The notes under the pieces: generated by a model
The model's database searches: none
Told to the model about the DNA's origin: nothing
What the model saw: only the letters and a program-made list of their open reading frames with translations
Translations under genes and position numbers: made by a program
Assembly: GCF_016917355.1 (NCBI RefSeq)
Contig: NZ_CP070304.1
Span: 3,286,001-3,350,000, forward strand
Reading direction: 5' to 3'
Origin: Glaciimonas sp. PAMC28666
GTDB lineage: Bacteria; Pseudomonadota; Gammaproteobacteria; Burkholderiales; Burkholderiaceae_D
DNA length: 64,000 nt
Part shown: positions 55,426-63,836 of the stretch, piece after piece
How the letters are laid out: each line of letters opens with the position of its first letter
Numbering within the stretch: the first letter of the stretch is position 1

Positions 55426-56238
55426 ATGGTTCAACCAATGGCAATTTGTTCCCAACCGCAAGCATCGCGCTGTGCATGGCACCTGCTACTACGCGTGTGC
55501 GCATGCGCTGTTTTGTTTTCCTCCAATATCGGCTTAACCACAAATGCCATCGGTGCGGAGCCAACGAGCGTGGCCGAGACATTTATCGATAAGCCTGCGG
55601 TCGACAATGCACCTGTTCCCGATACCATCGGCCAGCGATTATTGGCTTGTACCGCCTGCCACGGCAAGCAAGGACGTGCTGCCAGTGAGGGATATTATCC
55701 GCGCATCGCAGGAAAACCCGCAGGCTATCTCTACAATCAGCTGGTCAACTTCCGAGGCGGCCGTCGCCAGTATCCGATGATGACCTACATGGTGAACCAC
55801 ATGTCCGATGCGTATCTGCGTGAAATAGCAGATTACTTTTCGGATCAACATCCGCCTTATCCCGCTCCTCAACCGTTTGCTTTGAGCAGTGCTGATTTTC
55901 AGCGTGGACAAACCTTGGTTCAGCATGGTGATGCCAGCAAAAAAATTCCTGCATGTATCGCTTGTCATGGCAACGCAATGACGGGTGTTCTGCCCGCCAC
56001 GCCGGGCTTACTTGGCTTGCCGCGCGATTATCTGGTAGCGCAAATTGGTGCCTGGCAGACCGGCGTACGTCACGCGGCGGCTCCGGATTGTATGTCACAG
56101 GTTGCGAAGCGACTTAGCGCCGAAGACATTGGTGCAGTCGCCTCTTGGCTAGCTGCGCAACCTATTCCGGAAGGTGCCACGGCGGTAGCACCTTTATCGC
56201 TAAAACTTCCACTTGTCTGTGGCAGCGTCCCAAATTGA
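55426..56238 (+). CDS. Diheme cytochrome c (c4-like)
   Basis: A 270-residue periplasmic cytochrome with two heme motifs, CTACH (about 75) and CIACH (about 183), each in its own c4-type lobe (GKPAGYLYNQLVNFRGG; LPRDYLVAQIGAWQTG). Methionines in MMTYMV and DCMSQVAKRL regions are candidate ligands. A Sec signal peptide ends near AIGAEP. ATG 55426 or ATG 55438 may start it. It lies 12 bp before a triheme cytochrome gene, so both are one unit that passes electrons between a periplasmic donor and an oxidase. Confidence 0.88.
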   Translation: MVQPMAICSQPQASRCAWHLLLRVCACAVLFSSNIGLTTNAIGAEPTSVAETFIDKPAVDNAPVPDTIGQRLLACTACHGKQGRAASEGYYPRIAGKPAGYLYNQLVNFRGGRRQYPMMTYMVNHMSDAYLREIADYFSDQHPPYPAPQPFALSSADFQRGQTLVQHGDASKKIPACIACHGNAMTGVLPATPGLLGLPRDYLVAQIGAWQTGVRHAAAPDCMSQVAKRLSAEDIGAVASWLAAQPIPEGATAVAPLSLKLPLVCGSVPN

Positions 56239-56250
56239 GCGGAGAAATGC

Positions 56251-57567
56251 ATGACGCGGTTTAAGCGTAATTTGTATGTAAGCCTTGGTAGTCTGGTCTT
56301 GCTGGCGGCTGTTATCGGCGTCTGGTTGGCGTGCATGAATGTCGATGATGCGGATCCGCGCGCTAATCAGACAGCGCCATCTCTTAACGGCCATCAGCTT
56401 GTCGATCAAATCTCCCGCGGTGCCTACCTGACTCGCGCTGGTGATTGCATGGCTTGCCATACGGTACGCGATGGACAAAAATATGCGGGTGGACGTGCGA
56501 TCGTCACGCCATTCGGTGCGGTCTACGCGCCCAACCTAACGCCGGATCAACAAACCGGCATCGGAAGTTGGAACGCAAATGATTTTTGGCGCGCACTGCA
56601 CAACGGCAAGTCGAAGGATGGGAGTTTGTTGTATCCCGCGTTTCCCTATACCAATTACACCAAAATATCGCGTGTCGACGCCGATGCGATGTTTGCTTAC
56701 CTGCAGAGTATTCCGGCGGTAACGCAAAAGAACATCGCGCCGCAGTTACGCTTTCCCTACAACAATCGGGGTTTGCTGTATGGATGGCGGGCACTGTATT
56801 TTCGGCCTGGTGTTTATCAGCCTCAAAATACGCAATCGGCAGAATGGAACAGGGGTGCCTATCTGGTTCAGGGACTCGGCCATTGCAGCGCCTGTCATTC
56901 AACCCGAAATGCGCTGGGCGGACTTGATTTGAAGGGCGAGCTTGGCGGCGGCTTCATTCCGGTGGTGAACTGGTACGCACCATCATTAACATCGGACGTC
57001 GAGACTGGTTTGGGTGATTGGGAAATTTCACACATTGCGGCCTTGCTAAAAACCGGCATTTCCCCGCGCAGCGCGGTGTTTGGACCAATGGCCGAAGTGG
57101 TTGCCGCGAGTTTGCAGTATCTGAGTGAAGACGACGTAACAGCAATGGCGGTTTATCTCAAAACGTTGCCTCGGTCAGAGGGAAGGCCGGTCGCAGAAAA
57201 AGAATATGCCCGTCCATATGAAATCGATCAAGTCTTGGCACTAGGTGCAAAAGTGTACAAAGATAACTGTATCGCCTGCCACCTCACATCTGGTAAAGGG
57301 GTAGATTCAGCCTATCCGCCGTTGATGGGCAATCGTGCCATCACCATGCCGTCTGCAGTTAATGCGATAAGGGTAGTCATGTACGGTGGTTTTGCACCCA
57401 CGACAGCCGGTAATCCACGGCCATACGGGATGCCGCCGTTTGCACAGGATTTGACTGATTCAGAGGTTGCTGCAGTCGTGTCTTATATTCGCAATTCCTG
57501 GGGCAATAGCGCGACATTGGTGTCACCGTCAGAAGTGAATCGTTATCGCAGCGTGCCCTTAGACTAA
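56251..57567 (+). CDS. Triheme cytochrome c, dehydrogenase-subunit type
   Basis: A 438-residue protein with one N-terminal membrane segment (LGSLVLLAAVIGVWLACM) and three heme motifs CMACH, CSACH and CIACH. The layout (GGRAIVTPFGAVYAPNLTPD after heme 1, then SACHSTRNALGG) is that of the cytochrome subunit of PQQ alcohol, gluconate or sorbitol dehydrogenases. No catalytic subunit is next to it; the only such enzyme in the window is the GMC unit at 2336-4899, which has its own monoheme cytochrome. GGAG precedes the ATG. It ends at a bidirectional terminator. Confidence 0.9.
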   Translation: MTRFKRNLYVSLGSLVLLAAVIGVWLACMNVDDADPRANQTAPSLNGHQLVDQISRGAYLTRAGDCMACHTVRDGQKYAGGRAIVTPFGAVYAPNLTPDQQTGIGSWNANDFWRALHNGKSKDGSLLYPAFPYTNYTKISRVDADAMFAYLQSIPAVTQKNIAPQLRFPYNNRGLLYGWRALYFRPGVYQPQNTQSAEWNRGAYLVQGLGHCSACHSTRNALGGLDLKGELGGGFIPVVNWYAPSLTSDVETGLGDWEISHIAALLKTGISPRSAVFGPMAEVVAASLQYLSEDDVTAMAVYLKTLPRSEGRPVAEKEYARPYEIDQVLALGAKVYKDNCIACHLTSGKGVDSAYPPLMGNRAITMPSAVNAIRVVMYGGFAPTTAGNPRPYGMPPFAQDLTDSEVAAVVSYIRNSWGNSATLVSPSEVNRYRSVPLD

Positions 57568-57591
57568 TTAATTTGATGATGGTGATCGCAA

Positions 57592-57615
57592 AAAAGCAGC
57601 CGAAAGGCTGCTTTT
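57592..57615. terminator. Bidirectional terminator between triheme cytochrome and quinone oxidoreductase
   Basis: AAAAGCAGCC-GAAA-GGCTGCTTTT, a 10-bp stem with a GNRA tetraloop. Extra A on the left side gives a longer U run on the minus strand. Confidence 0.9.
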
Positions 57616-57678
57616 CTATGTTGAGCGCATTTTACTGGGGAAGCAGCTTATGGTGAAGGGCAGTTGCAGAGGTAATGA

Positions 57679-58680
57679 TTATTGCTGTTGATCGTTCGGT
57701 GAACCGATCGTCAGCATAATTTTGCCGACGTGGGTGCTGCTTTCCATCAGGGCGTGTGCTTGGGCAGCTTGTTCCAGCGGGAAGGTTTTGTAGATCACGG
57801 ATTTAATTTTGCCAGTTTCCAGAAGCGGCCAGATACGAGATTGCAGTTGCGCTGCGATCTCGCCTTTGAACGCAATCGGTCGTGGCCGCAGCGTTGAGCC
57901 GGTTATGGTCAGACGGCGCATCATGATTTTGCTAAAGTTCAGCTTGGCGCTATTACCGCCAAGCGTCGCGATGAAGACCAGGCGGCCATCTTCGGCCAGA
58001 CAATCTATTTCGCGCGGAACATAATCCCCAGCCACCATATCTAAAATCACATCAACGCCTTTGCCCGCGGTGATGGACTTTACGACCTCGACAAAATCTT
58101 CAGTACGATAATTGATCGCCCGTACTGCACCCAGATCCTCGCAAGCCCGACATTTTTCATCCGAGCCAGCGGTAGCGAAAACCTGATGTCCTAATGCGGT
58201 AGCAATCTGGATCGCTGCTGCCCCAATTCCGGAACTGCCTCCTTGAACCAACAACGTCTCGCTGCCGGTTAGTTTTGCGCGCTCAAAAACATTGCTCCAT
58301 ACAGTAAAAAACGTTTCTGGCAATGAGGCAGCTTCGAGTGTGGTCCAGCCCTTGGGGATGGGCAGGCATTGCACGGCAGGCGTAGTGCAATATTCAGCGT
58401 AGCCCCCGCCTGGCACCAAGGCGCAAACCAAATCCCCTTTTTTTAAATGCGTATCGGAGAAATCTCCATCAACAATTTCCCCCGCAACTTCGAGGCCAGG
58501 TAGATCCGAGGCGCCAGGTGGGGGAGCATAGTTACCGCTGCGCTGAAACACGTCCGGGCGATTAACCCCCGCCGCGTGTACTTTAATGACCACTTCACCT
58601 GGTTTGAAATCAGGCATGGGTCGTTCGCGGATTTGCAATACTTCAGGGCCACCGTGTTGGGTAATTTCAATAACGCGCAT
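57679..58680 (-). CDS. NAD(P)H-quinone oxidoreductase, zinc-independent MDR family
   Basis: A 333-residue medium-chain reductase of the quinone oxidoreductase (QOR/PIG3-like) group. The N-terminal GroES-like part has GVNRPDVFQRSG and LPGLEVAGEI; the Rossmann part has LVQGGSSGIGAAAIQIA and a C-terminal HVGKIMLTI. Zinc-ligand cysteines of the alcohol dehydrogenases are absent. It reduces quinones with NADPH, normally a detoxifying step. GAGAG precedes the ATG. Transcribed toward the cytochromes. Confidence 0.92.
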   Translation of the reverse strand: MRVIEITQHGGPEVLQIRERPMPDFKPGEVVIKVHAAGVNRPDVFQRSGNYAPPPGASDLPGLEVAGEIVDGDFSDTHLKKGDLVCALVPGGGYAEYCTTPAVQCLPIPKGWTTLEAASLPETFFTVWSNVFERAKLTGSETLLVQGGSSGIGAAAIQIATALGHQVFATAGSDEKCRACEDLGAVRAINYRTEDFVEVVKSITAGKGVDVILDMVAGDYVPREIDCLAEDGRLVFIATLGGNSAKLNFSKIMMRRLTITGSTLRPRPIAFKGEIAAQLQSRIWPLLETGKIKSVIYKTFPLEQAAQAHALMESSTHVGKIMLTIGSPNDQQQ

Positions 58681-58875
58681 TGGAATTGCTCTCTTTTCTT
58701 ATGTAGCATGGAAGGCAAAACATTGATGAATGAATATCGATAAACAAAATCGATGAACCTCGGTATCTTAATGTTCGTGGTTTTAAATCGGTATCTATCG
58801 CCGTAGTGATAATGTTATGAGACATTGTATGACGAGTTCCAGTTCGCTGCCGGTAACCCGCTTGCCCCTGCCAAT

Positions 58876-58898
58876 GTCATTCAAGAAATTTGAATGAC
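58876..58898. promoter_or_regulatory. Perfect 9-base dyad before cytochrome b561
   Basis: GTCATTCAA-GAAAT-TTGAATGAC, 82 bp before the b561 start within a 300-bp gap. It fits a dimeric-regulator site. A related shorter dyad GAATCA-AAA-TGATTC occurs at 59587-59601 before the first yceI gene. Confidence 0.55.
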
Positions 58899-58979
58899 TT
58901 GAAAGTTGGCGATGCGGAACTTAGCGACTTACGGTACAGTCAATGCCTTGTCTCAGAGGCAACGACCAAACACGAGCCT

Positions 58980-59531
58980 ATGAAAAATAAACCTACCCCG
59001 ATTCGCTACACGACAACCGCCATTAGTATGCACTGGCTGGTTGCTTTATTGATTTTCGCCGCTTTTGGAATTGGTTGGTATATGACTGGCATTCCCGGTC
59101 TTACGCCGCAAAAATTGAAATTGTTTTCATGGCATAAATGGCTCGGCGTCACCATCTTTGCCCTTGCGGTTATCCGTGTTACATGGCGGTTGTTGCATCC
59201 GGCACCTCCTTTGCCACCTGGCATTCCGCGATGGCAGCAGCAAGCCGCACATCTGGTGCACCAACTTTTGTATGTCCTGATCATTGTAATACCATTGACA
59301 GGTTATTTTTATAGTGCAGCGTCCGGCATTGCCGTTGTGTATCTGGGGCTGTTTAAAATGCCGATGTTAATCGAAAAAAATGATCAGTTAAAATCCATTC
59401 TCGGACCGATGCATGTCTGGTTAAATTATTTGATGGCCGCCATTGTGGTGGCGCACGTACTCGCTGCGTTGAAGCATCAGTTGATTGATCGGGATGGAAC
59501 TTTGGGCCGTATGTTGCCATTTCTTAAGTAG
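58980..59531 (+). CDS. Cytochrome b561
   Basis: A 183-residue di-heme membrane protein with four helices. Conserved His ligands are in TAISMHWLVALLIF, FSWHKWLG, AHLVHQLLYVLI and the fourth helix near AHVLAALKHQL. It moves electrons between quinol and a periplasmic partner such as superoxide. ATG 58980 matches family starts; the frame is open to 58890. YceI genes follow, as in the E. coli yceJ-yceI pair. Confidence 0.92.
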   Translation: MKNKPTPIRYTTTAISMHWLVALLIFAAFGIGWYMTGIPGLTPQKLKLFSWHKWLGVTIFALAVIRVTWRLLHPAPPLPPGIPRWQQQAAHLVHQLLYVLIIVIPLTGYFYSAASGIAVVYLGLFKMPMLIEKNDQLKSILGPMHVWLNYLMAAIVVAHVLAALKHQLIDRDGTLGRMLPFLK

Positions 59532-59586
59532 GTTAGCTTATTTTGATACGTCGCCATACCGGCAAAAAAGAGAAGTCAGATCGTTT

Positions 59587-59601
59587 GAATCAAAATGATT
59601 C
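59587..59601. promoter_or_regulatory. Short dyad before the first yceI gene
   Basis: GAATCA-AAA-TGATTC, 18 bp before the Shine-Dalgarno region. It shares TTGAAT with the larger dyad at 58876-58898 and may be a second site for the same regulator. Confidence 0.35.
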
Positions 59602-59619
59602 GAAAGAATTCAAGGAGTA

Positions 59620-60195
59620 ATGTCAGTGAAAAATTTGCGCGCAAAATCGACGATAGTGGTGGCTTTGATCGGTGCTGGATTTTGGATGACTAACGTCGCG
59701 TGGGCGCAGCTGGACGCAGCCAAAAGTTCGGTCAGCATCGTGGCCAAGCAATTGGGTGTGCCGATGGACGGAAAATTTAAAAAATTTGACGCGACGGTGG
59801 ATTTCAATCCGGCTAAGTTAGCGCAATCAACGGCCAAGGTTGATATCGATATGGCGAGTTTCGACATCGGCGCGGAGGAGTACAACAAAGAAGTGCGCGG
59901 TAAGGACTGGTTCGACGCTGCCAAATATCCCAAGGCAACGTTTGTATCCAGCAGTATTAAGCAAGGGGCGACCGGAAAGTACGACGTCGCTGGAAAACTG
60001 ACTATCAAAGGCCACACGCAAGATGTCGTGGTGGGCGCAACTTATAAGCAGGATGCCAGCGGCAATGTGTTCGAAGGCGTATTGCCGATCAAGCGCAACG
60101 CGTTTAGCATCGGCGAGGGTGACTGGAAAGATACCTCGGTCGTCGCCGATGACGTACAGATCAAATTTCGTATTGTTACCGCTGTAAAAAAATAA
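59620..60195 (+). CDS. YceI-family periplasmic lipid-binding protein, copy 1
   Basis: A 191-residue lipocalin-like protein with a Sec signal peptide ending in AWA. The family binds polyisoprenoids such as ubiquinone in its barrel. KSSVSIVAKQLGVPMDGKFKKFDATVDFNP and the late AFSIGEGDWKDTSVVADDV are typical. Start ATG 59620 has AAGGAG. The 88-bp gap from the b561 gene suggests one operon. Confidence 0.93.
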   Translation: MSVKNLRAKSTIVVALIGAGFWMTNVAWAQLDAAKSSVSIVAKQLGVPMDGKFKKFDATVDFNPAKLAQSTAKVDIDMASFDIGAEEYNKEVRGKDWFDAAKYPKATFVSSSIKQGATGKYDVAGKLTIKGHTQDVVVGATYKQDASGNVFEGVLPIKRNAFSIGEGDWKDTSVVADDVQIKFRIVTAVKK

Positions 60196-60304
60196 GTTGT
60201 CCTAAAACGCCGCATATAGATTGTTGGGCTATTTGGAAATCAACATTTTTGTGTCACACCCGGCTAAGCTTTTTTCGGCCATTTATTTAATGAAAAGGAA
60301 AACG

Positions 60305-60883
60305 ATGAAATTACGTACTTTGGTTGCCGCCCTCGTGGCACTGTCAGCGGGCGCGGCAATGGCTGTTCCGGCGACTTATACCCTGGACCCATCTCACACG
60401 TATCCTAGCTTTGAGGCTGACCATATGGGTGGTTTGTCTACATGGCGTGGCAAGTTCACAAAAAGTAGCGGCACCGTGGTGCTGGATCGTGCGGCCAAAA
60501 CAGGAACGCTTGATATCAAGGTTGATCCTGCTTCCATTGACTTTGGATATCCGAAGCTCAATGAACATGCGAAGAGTCCCGACATGTTTGATGTGGCTAA
60601 ATTTCCTGAAGTCACTTACAAAGGAAAGTTCACCAAATTTAACGGTGATGTACCGAAAGAAGTTGAGGGCGAGCTGACGATGCATGGTGTTACCAAGAAA
60701 GTTAATCTGAAAATTGATGATTTTGTTTGCAAAATCCATCCGGTGTTCAAGCGTGAAGTGTGTGGTGCAGAAGTCGAAGGCAAATTCAGTCGCGACGATT
60801 TTGGTATCGATTACGGCAAGCAAATGGGTTTTAAGCAGGAAGTAAAGTTACAGATTCAAGTTGAAGGTATTAAGCAGGACTAA
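60305..60883 (+). CDS. YceI-family periplasmic lipid-binding protein, copy 2
   Basis: A 192-residue homologue of the preceding protein but only distantly similar to it: signal peptide ending AAMA, then [27 protein letters not shown] with the usual YceI strand order, and a cysteine pair ([22 protein letters not shown]) near the C-terminal third. ATG 60305 is chosen because AAAGGA lies just upstream; ATG 60290 is possible. A strong terminator follows. Confidence 0.93.
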   Translation: MKLRTLVAALVALSAGAAMAVPATYTLDPSHTYPSFEADHMGGLSTWRGKFTKSSGTVVLDRAAKTGTLDIKVDPASIDFGYPKLNEHAKSPDMFDVAKFPEVTYKGKFTKFNGDVPKEVEGELTMHGVTKKVNLKIDDFVCKIHPVFKREVCGAEVEGKFSRDDFGIDYGKQMGFKQEVKLQIQVEGIKQD

Positions 60884-60894
60884 TTCCAAGCTTC

Positions 60895-60931
60895 AAAAAA
60901 CCGCTGCTGTCACGGCAGCGGTTTTTTTTTT
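60895..60931 (+). terminator. Intrinsic terminator after yceI genes
   Basis: AAAAAACCGCTGC-TGTCACG-GCAGCGG with a run of ten T. Strong on both strands because of the preceding A run. Confidence 0.9.
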
Positions 60932-61280
60932 CGTCTGCTCGAATAACGTCTTATCCGCGCGGATGGCGCTAGCGCGCAGTCATCAATGACACATTCTGTA
61001 TTCTTGGTATCTGGTACATCAATTCCTTGAATTACTATCTCTGCGGTTAATTTGGCCTATCCGGAGTGACGAGAATCCTCCCTGCAATTGCGTTCTGAAA
61101 CTTCAAACAGGCACTCCCTGTCCTTTCCTTAAAACGTGGGGATTTCTATGGGCTCTAGCGTCTTGTTGGCTAACGTGCGGACGCGTTTATATCGAAGTAA
61201 AATACTCTTTCACAAGAAAGACATTCGGATAACGACGACCAAAATGTCGCCATGCACTCAGGTAAAAAACGGTCCAATAA
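60932..61280. other. Intergenic region, about 350 bp, before chromate transporter
   Basis: No supported gene. GGCGCTAGCGCGC near 60965 is a short palindrome. A plus-strand frame at 61136-61537 overlaps the transporter gene in another phase and is a shadow. Confidence 0.4.
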
Positions 61281-61889
61281 ATGGTGACACAAGCAAAAAG
61301 CCAAACAGAGCAGAGCGCGCGGCAATCGGACCCAACCCCGGATGCGCATCCAATGCAGGAGCCGCCATCGGTTCGCGCATTATTTCTAGGGTTTCTTGGA
61401 TTGGGATTAATTGGGTTTGGAGGGGTTCTCCCCCTGGCGCGCCGGATGTTGGTCGAACAACGCCGTTGGTTAACGGATGCGGAGTTCACCGATCTCCTTG
61501 GCTTATGTCAGTTTCTACCTGGTGGCAATATCATTAATCTCTCAGTTGCGATTGGGCTGCAGTTTCGTGGGATTAGAGGTGCGCTTGCGGCGCTGTTGGG
61601 CTTGATCGCTGCGCCCACTGCCATCGTGATTGGTCTTGGGGTGATATACGAGCGGTTTCAGAGCGATACACATATTGCACACATGTTCGCTGGTCTCGCG
61701 GCGGCGGCGGCGGGGCTACTCATATCGACCGCAGTTAAGATGGCTATGCCGTTGCGACGCAAGCCGATAGGGATTTTTATCGCGATTATTTTCTTCGTCG
61801 CGATTGCGTTACTGCGTTTGCCCTTGCTCCCTACGATGCTGGTCCTGGTTCCTATCAGTATTCTCATTACATGGCGGTGGGCGGCATGA
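61281..61889 (+). CDS. Chromate transporter, N-terminal half-type protein
   Basis: A 202-residue CHR-family protein with a 30-residue hydrophilic start and five to six membrane segments. GFLGLGLIGFGG, the LLGLCQFLPGGNIINLSVAIG segment and MLVEQRRWLTDAEF are family marks. Short CHR proteins work as pairs with opposite topology and move chromate or sulfate. Start ATG 61281 has no strong ribosome site. It overlaps its partner by four bases. Confidence 0.9.
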   Translation: MVTQAKSQTEQSARQSDPTPDAHPMQEPPSVRALFLGFLGLGLIGFGGVLPLARRMLVEQRRWLTDAEFTDLLGLCQFLPGGNIINLSVAIGLQFRGIRGALAALLGLIAAPTAIVIGLGVIYERFQSDTHIAHMFAGLAAAAAGLLISTAVKMAMPLRRKPIGIFIAIIFFVAIALLRLPLLPTMLVLVPISILITWRWAA

Positions 61890-62413
61890 TCGCGGTGCTT
61901 CTCTCTCTCGCAGCGATTTTTTCAGAGCTGTCATTGCTCGCTTTTGGCGGCGGCAATACCATTCTGCCGGAAATGCAGCGGCAGGTGGTCCATATTCATC
62001 ATTGGATGTCCGCGCAGGAATTTAGCGCCATGTTTGCGCTGGCGCAGGCTGCACCAGGACCCAACATGATGGTTGTGACGCTAGTCGGCTGGCACGTGGC
62101 AGGATGGCCTGGCGTGCTGGTGACCTCTCTGGCAAAATTTGGTCCGTCGTCGATTCTGACCGGCATTACCCTGCATTTCTGGCGACGTTTTAAAGACGAG
62201 CCATGGCGTGGCACTGTGCAGGCGGGCCTCGTGCCGGTGACGGTCGGTCTGGTAGCGGCGAGCGCGTCCCTGATCACCGAGGCATCGGTCCATGAGTGGA
62301 TATTGGGAGCGATTACACTTGGGTGCGTCGTGGGTACCTTGAAAAGCCGGTTACATCCACTGTGGTTCCTGGCGGCGGGCGCGCTGGTGGGATTGAGCGG
62401 TATTGGACAATGA
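61886..62413 (+). CDS. Chromate transporter, C-terminal half-type protein
   Basis: A 175-residue CHR-family partner with FSELSLLAFGGGNTILPEMQRQVV, FALAQAAPGPNMMVVTLVGW and GPSSILTGI. The ATG at 61886 overlaps the upstream TGA (ATGA), the usual coupled arrangement; ATG 61871 is an alternative that adds five residues. The two genes equal one full-length ChrA. Confidence 0.9.
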   Translation: MIAVLLSLAAIFSELSLLAFGGGNTILPEMQRQVVHIHHWMSAQEFSAMFALAQAAPGPNMMVVTLVGWHVAGWPGVLVTSLAKFGPSSILTGITLHFWRRFKDEPWRGTVQAGLVPVTVGLVAASASLITEASVHEWILGAITLGCVVGTLKSRLHPLWFLAAGALVGLSGIGQ

Positions 62414-62599
62414 AAGTGCTAGGCCATGGATAACGTTCACTGGTACCAGCGTTGCCGACATAACTAAGAAGTTGGCTTTGGGACGTAAGAGTCCACCAGT
62501 TTTTTGCAAGTCCGGAAACAGCGCCAAAATTGTACAAAAAAAATGTGGGAACGAGAGGGTAATGAGAGGAACAACGAAGGATGCTGCAGAAATACAAAA

Positions 62600-62625
62600 G
62601 GGTTCCAGACCGAAATCTGGAACCC
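62600..62625 (-). terminator. Terminator of the distal tRNA-Lys gene
   Basis: GGGTTCCAGA-CCGAAA-TCTGGAACCC, a perfect 10-bp stem just past the tRNA 3' end on the minus strand, followed there by TTTTGTATTT. Confidence 0.85.
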
Positions 62626-62634
62626 CTTTTATTT

Positions 62635-62710
62635 TGGTAGGCCGTGCGGGATTCGAACCTGCGACCAACGGATTAAAAGTCCGCTGCTCTACCAGCTGAG
62701 CTAACGACCC
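62635..62710 (-). tRNA. tRNA-Lys(TTT), copy 1
   Basis: 76 bases on the minus strand including the encoded CCA. The anticodon loop CTTTTAA gives anticodon TTT. D-arm (GCTCAGCTGGTAGAGC), anticodon stem CGGAC/GTCCG-type with one G-T, and TTCGAAT loop are standard. The T-stem is 5' GCAGG / 3' CCCGC, leaving A51-C63 unpaired, and the acceptor stem has G1-U72 and U4-G69. Copy 2 has the same features. Confidence 0.93.
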
Positions 62711-62843
62711 AAAATAGTGCTGCTAAATGCTAACTAAGTGACGCAATAAAGTGAAACAAGAAAGTCAAATCGAAAAGACGAATCTAAACGGTTTTTTGTT
62801 TGCACTTATAACGCAGCTGTAACGCACTTACAAAACAAGTACT

Positions 62844-62868
62844 TTATTTCTGAAAAGTTCAGAAATAA
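62844..62868 (-). terminator. A/T-rich hairpin between the two tRNA genes
   Basis: TTATTTCTGAA-AAG-TTCAGAAATAA, an 11-bp stem with a 3-base loop, right after the stronger hairpin at 62870-62900. It may be a second terminator of the promoter-proximal tRNA gene. Confidence 0.5.
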
Positions 62869-62869
62869 C

Positions 62870-62900
62870 AAAGGGTTTTAGATTTTGTCTAAAACCCTTT
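62870..62900 (-). terminator. Terminator of the proximal tRNA-Lys gene
   Basis: AAAGGGTTTTAGA-TTTTG-TCTAAAACCCTTT, a perfect 13-bp stem just past the tRNA 3' end on the minus strand. Confidence 0.8.
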
Positions 62901-62908
62901 TATATTCG

Positions 62909-62984
62909 TGGTAGGCCGTGCGGGATTCGAACCTGCGACCAACGGATTAAAAGTCCGCTGCTCTACCAGCTGAGCTAACGACCC
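62909..62984 (-). tRNA. tRNA-Lys(TTT), copy 2
   Basis: 76 bases identical to copy 1, 198 bp upstream of it in transcription, with its own terminator hairpins. The two genes are therefore unlikely to be one transcript unless the hairpins are read through. Confidence 0.93.
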
Positions 62985-63074
62985 CGAAAGAACGCTATTA
63001 TAGAGAAGGTGTAGGCACTATGTCAAACTACTCTTGTCTTTTTATTTCATCGGCATAAAAAATCTGCTTTTCGT

Positions 63075-63821
63075 TCACTTCGCACCAGCTAAACGTTCCT
63101 TAGCGGTCACAGCTGCCGGCGTGTTCGGATATTGCGCGATGACCTGCTCGAGTGATTTCTTCGCTGCGCCTTTATCTTTCAGCTCAGTATAAATACTCGA
63201 CATATTCAAAAGAGCATCTGCCGCTTTTGGATTGTCGGGATATTTTTTTACAACCACTTGCTGCGCCGCCATGGCATTCTTATAGTCACGTTGGGCGAAG
63301 TACGAATTTCCCAGCCAGTACTGTGCTGACGGCGCAAAGCCTGACGTTGGATAGCGCCTGAGATAGTCGGAGAACGCGGCGGTGGCGCCTTTGTAGTCGC
63401 CACCCTTAAAGCTGGCTAGCGCCGCGTCATAGGACTTCTGCTCATTGGGATCGATGCTGACTTCCTGTCCGTCGACGTTGACTTTTTGTGGTTCCAGTTT
63501 ACGCAAACGATTATCCAGATCGACATAAAAATCTTTCTGGCGTTGCTGCGTGTTGGCGACCTCGTTGGTCAGCACCTCAATTTCCCCGCGCAGCTTAGCG
63601 ATCTCTTGATTCAGCTGATCGTTTTGATCTGCCAGACTCAGGGAGCTACTTTTATCCGCCTTGCCATCGACGCGGGCATTCACCGCATCAATTTTGGCAC
63701 GGATATCAAGAATGGCGCGTCGCGCTTCCGCATCGTCAAACAATCCTGCGTGGGCTATCGGTGCAAAGCAACCTGCGGCCAGTAAGGCCGCAGTCAGCGT
63801 TGATTTAGAAAAAATCCGCAT
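63075..63821 (-). CDS. cpoB: Cell division coordinator CpoB (YbgF), Tol-Pal system
   Basis: A 248-residue periplasmic protein: a signal peptide ending AHA, an N-terminal coiled coil for trimerisation (about 30-100), a short linker, and a C-terminal TPR domain (about 120-245, SYDAALASFKGGDYKGATAAF; SAQYWLGNSYFAQRDYKNAM). It links peptidoglycan synthesis with outer-membrane constriction through TolA. ATG 63821 follows AAAGGTGA; GTG 63827 is less likely. It follows pal by 15 bp. Confidence 0.95.
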   Translation of the reverse strand: MRIFSKSTLTAALLAAGCFAPIAHAGLFDDAEARRAILDIRAKIDAVNARVDGKADKSSSLSLADQNDQLNQEIAKLRGEIEVLTNEVANTQQRQKDFYVDLDNRLRKLEPQKVNVDGQEVSIDPNEQKSYDAALASFKGGDYKGATAAFSDYLRRYPTSGFAPSAQYWLGNSYFAQRDYKNAMAAQQVVVKKYPDNPKAADALLNMSSIYTELKDKGAAKKSLEQVIAQYPNTPAAVTAKERLAGAK

Positions 63822-63836
63822 GATCACCTTTAATGA

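Noticed and set aside
61136-61537. 133-codon plus-strand frame before the chromate transporter
   Set aside because: It overlaps the first transporter gene in another phase, has no ribosome site, and the product is Arg/Ser-rich without a domain.
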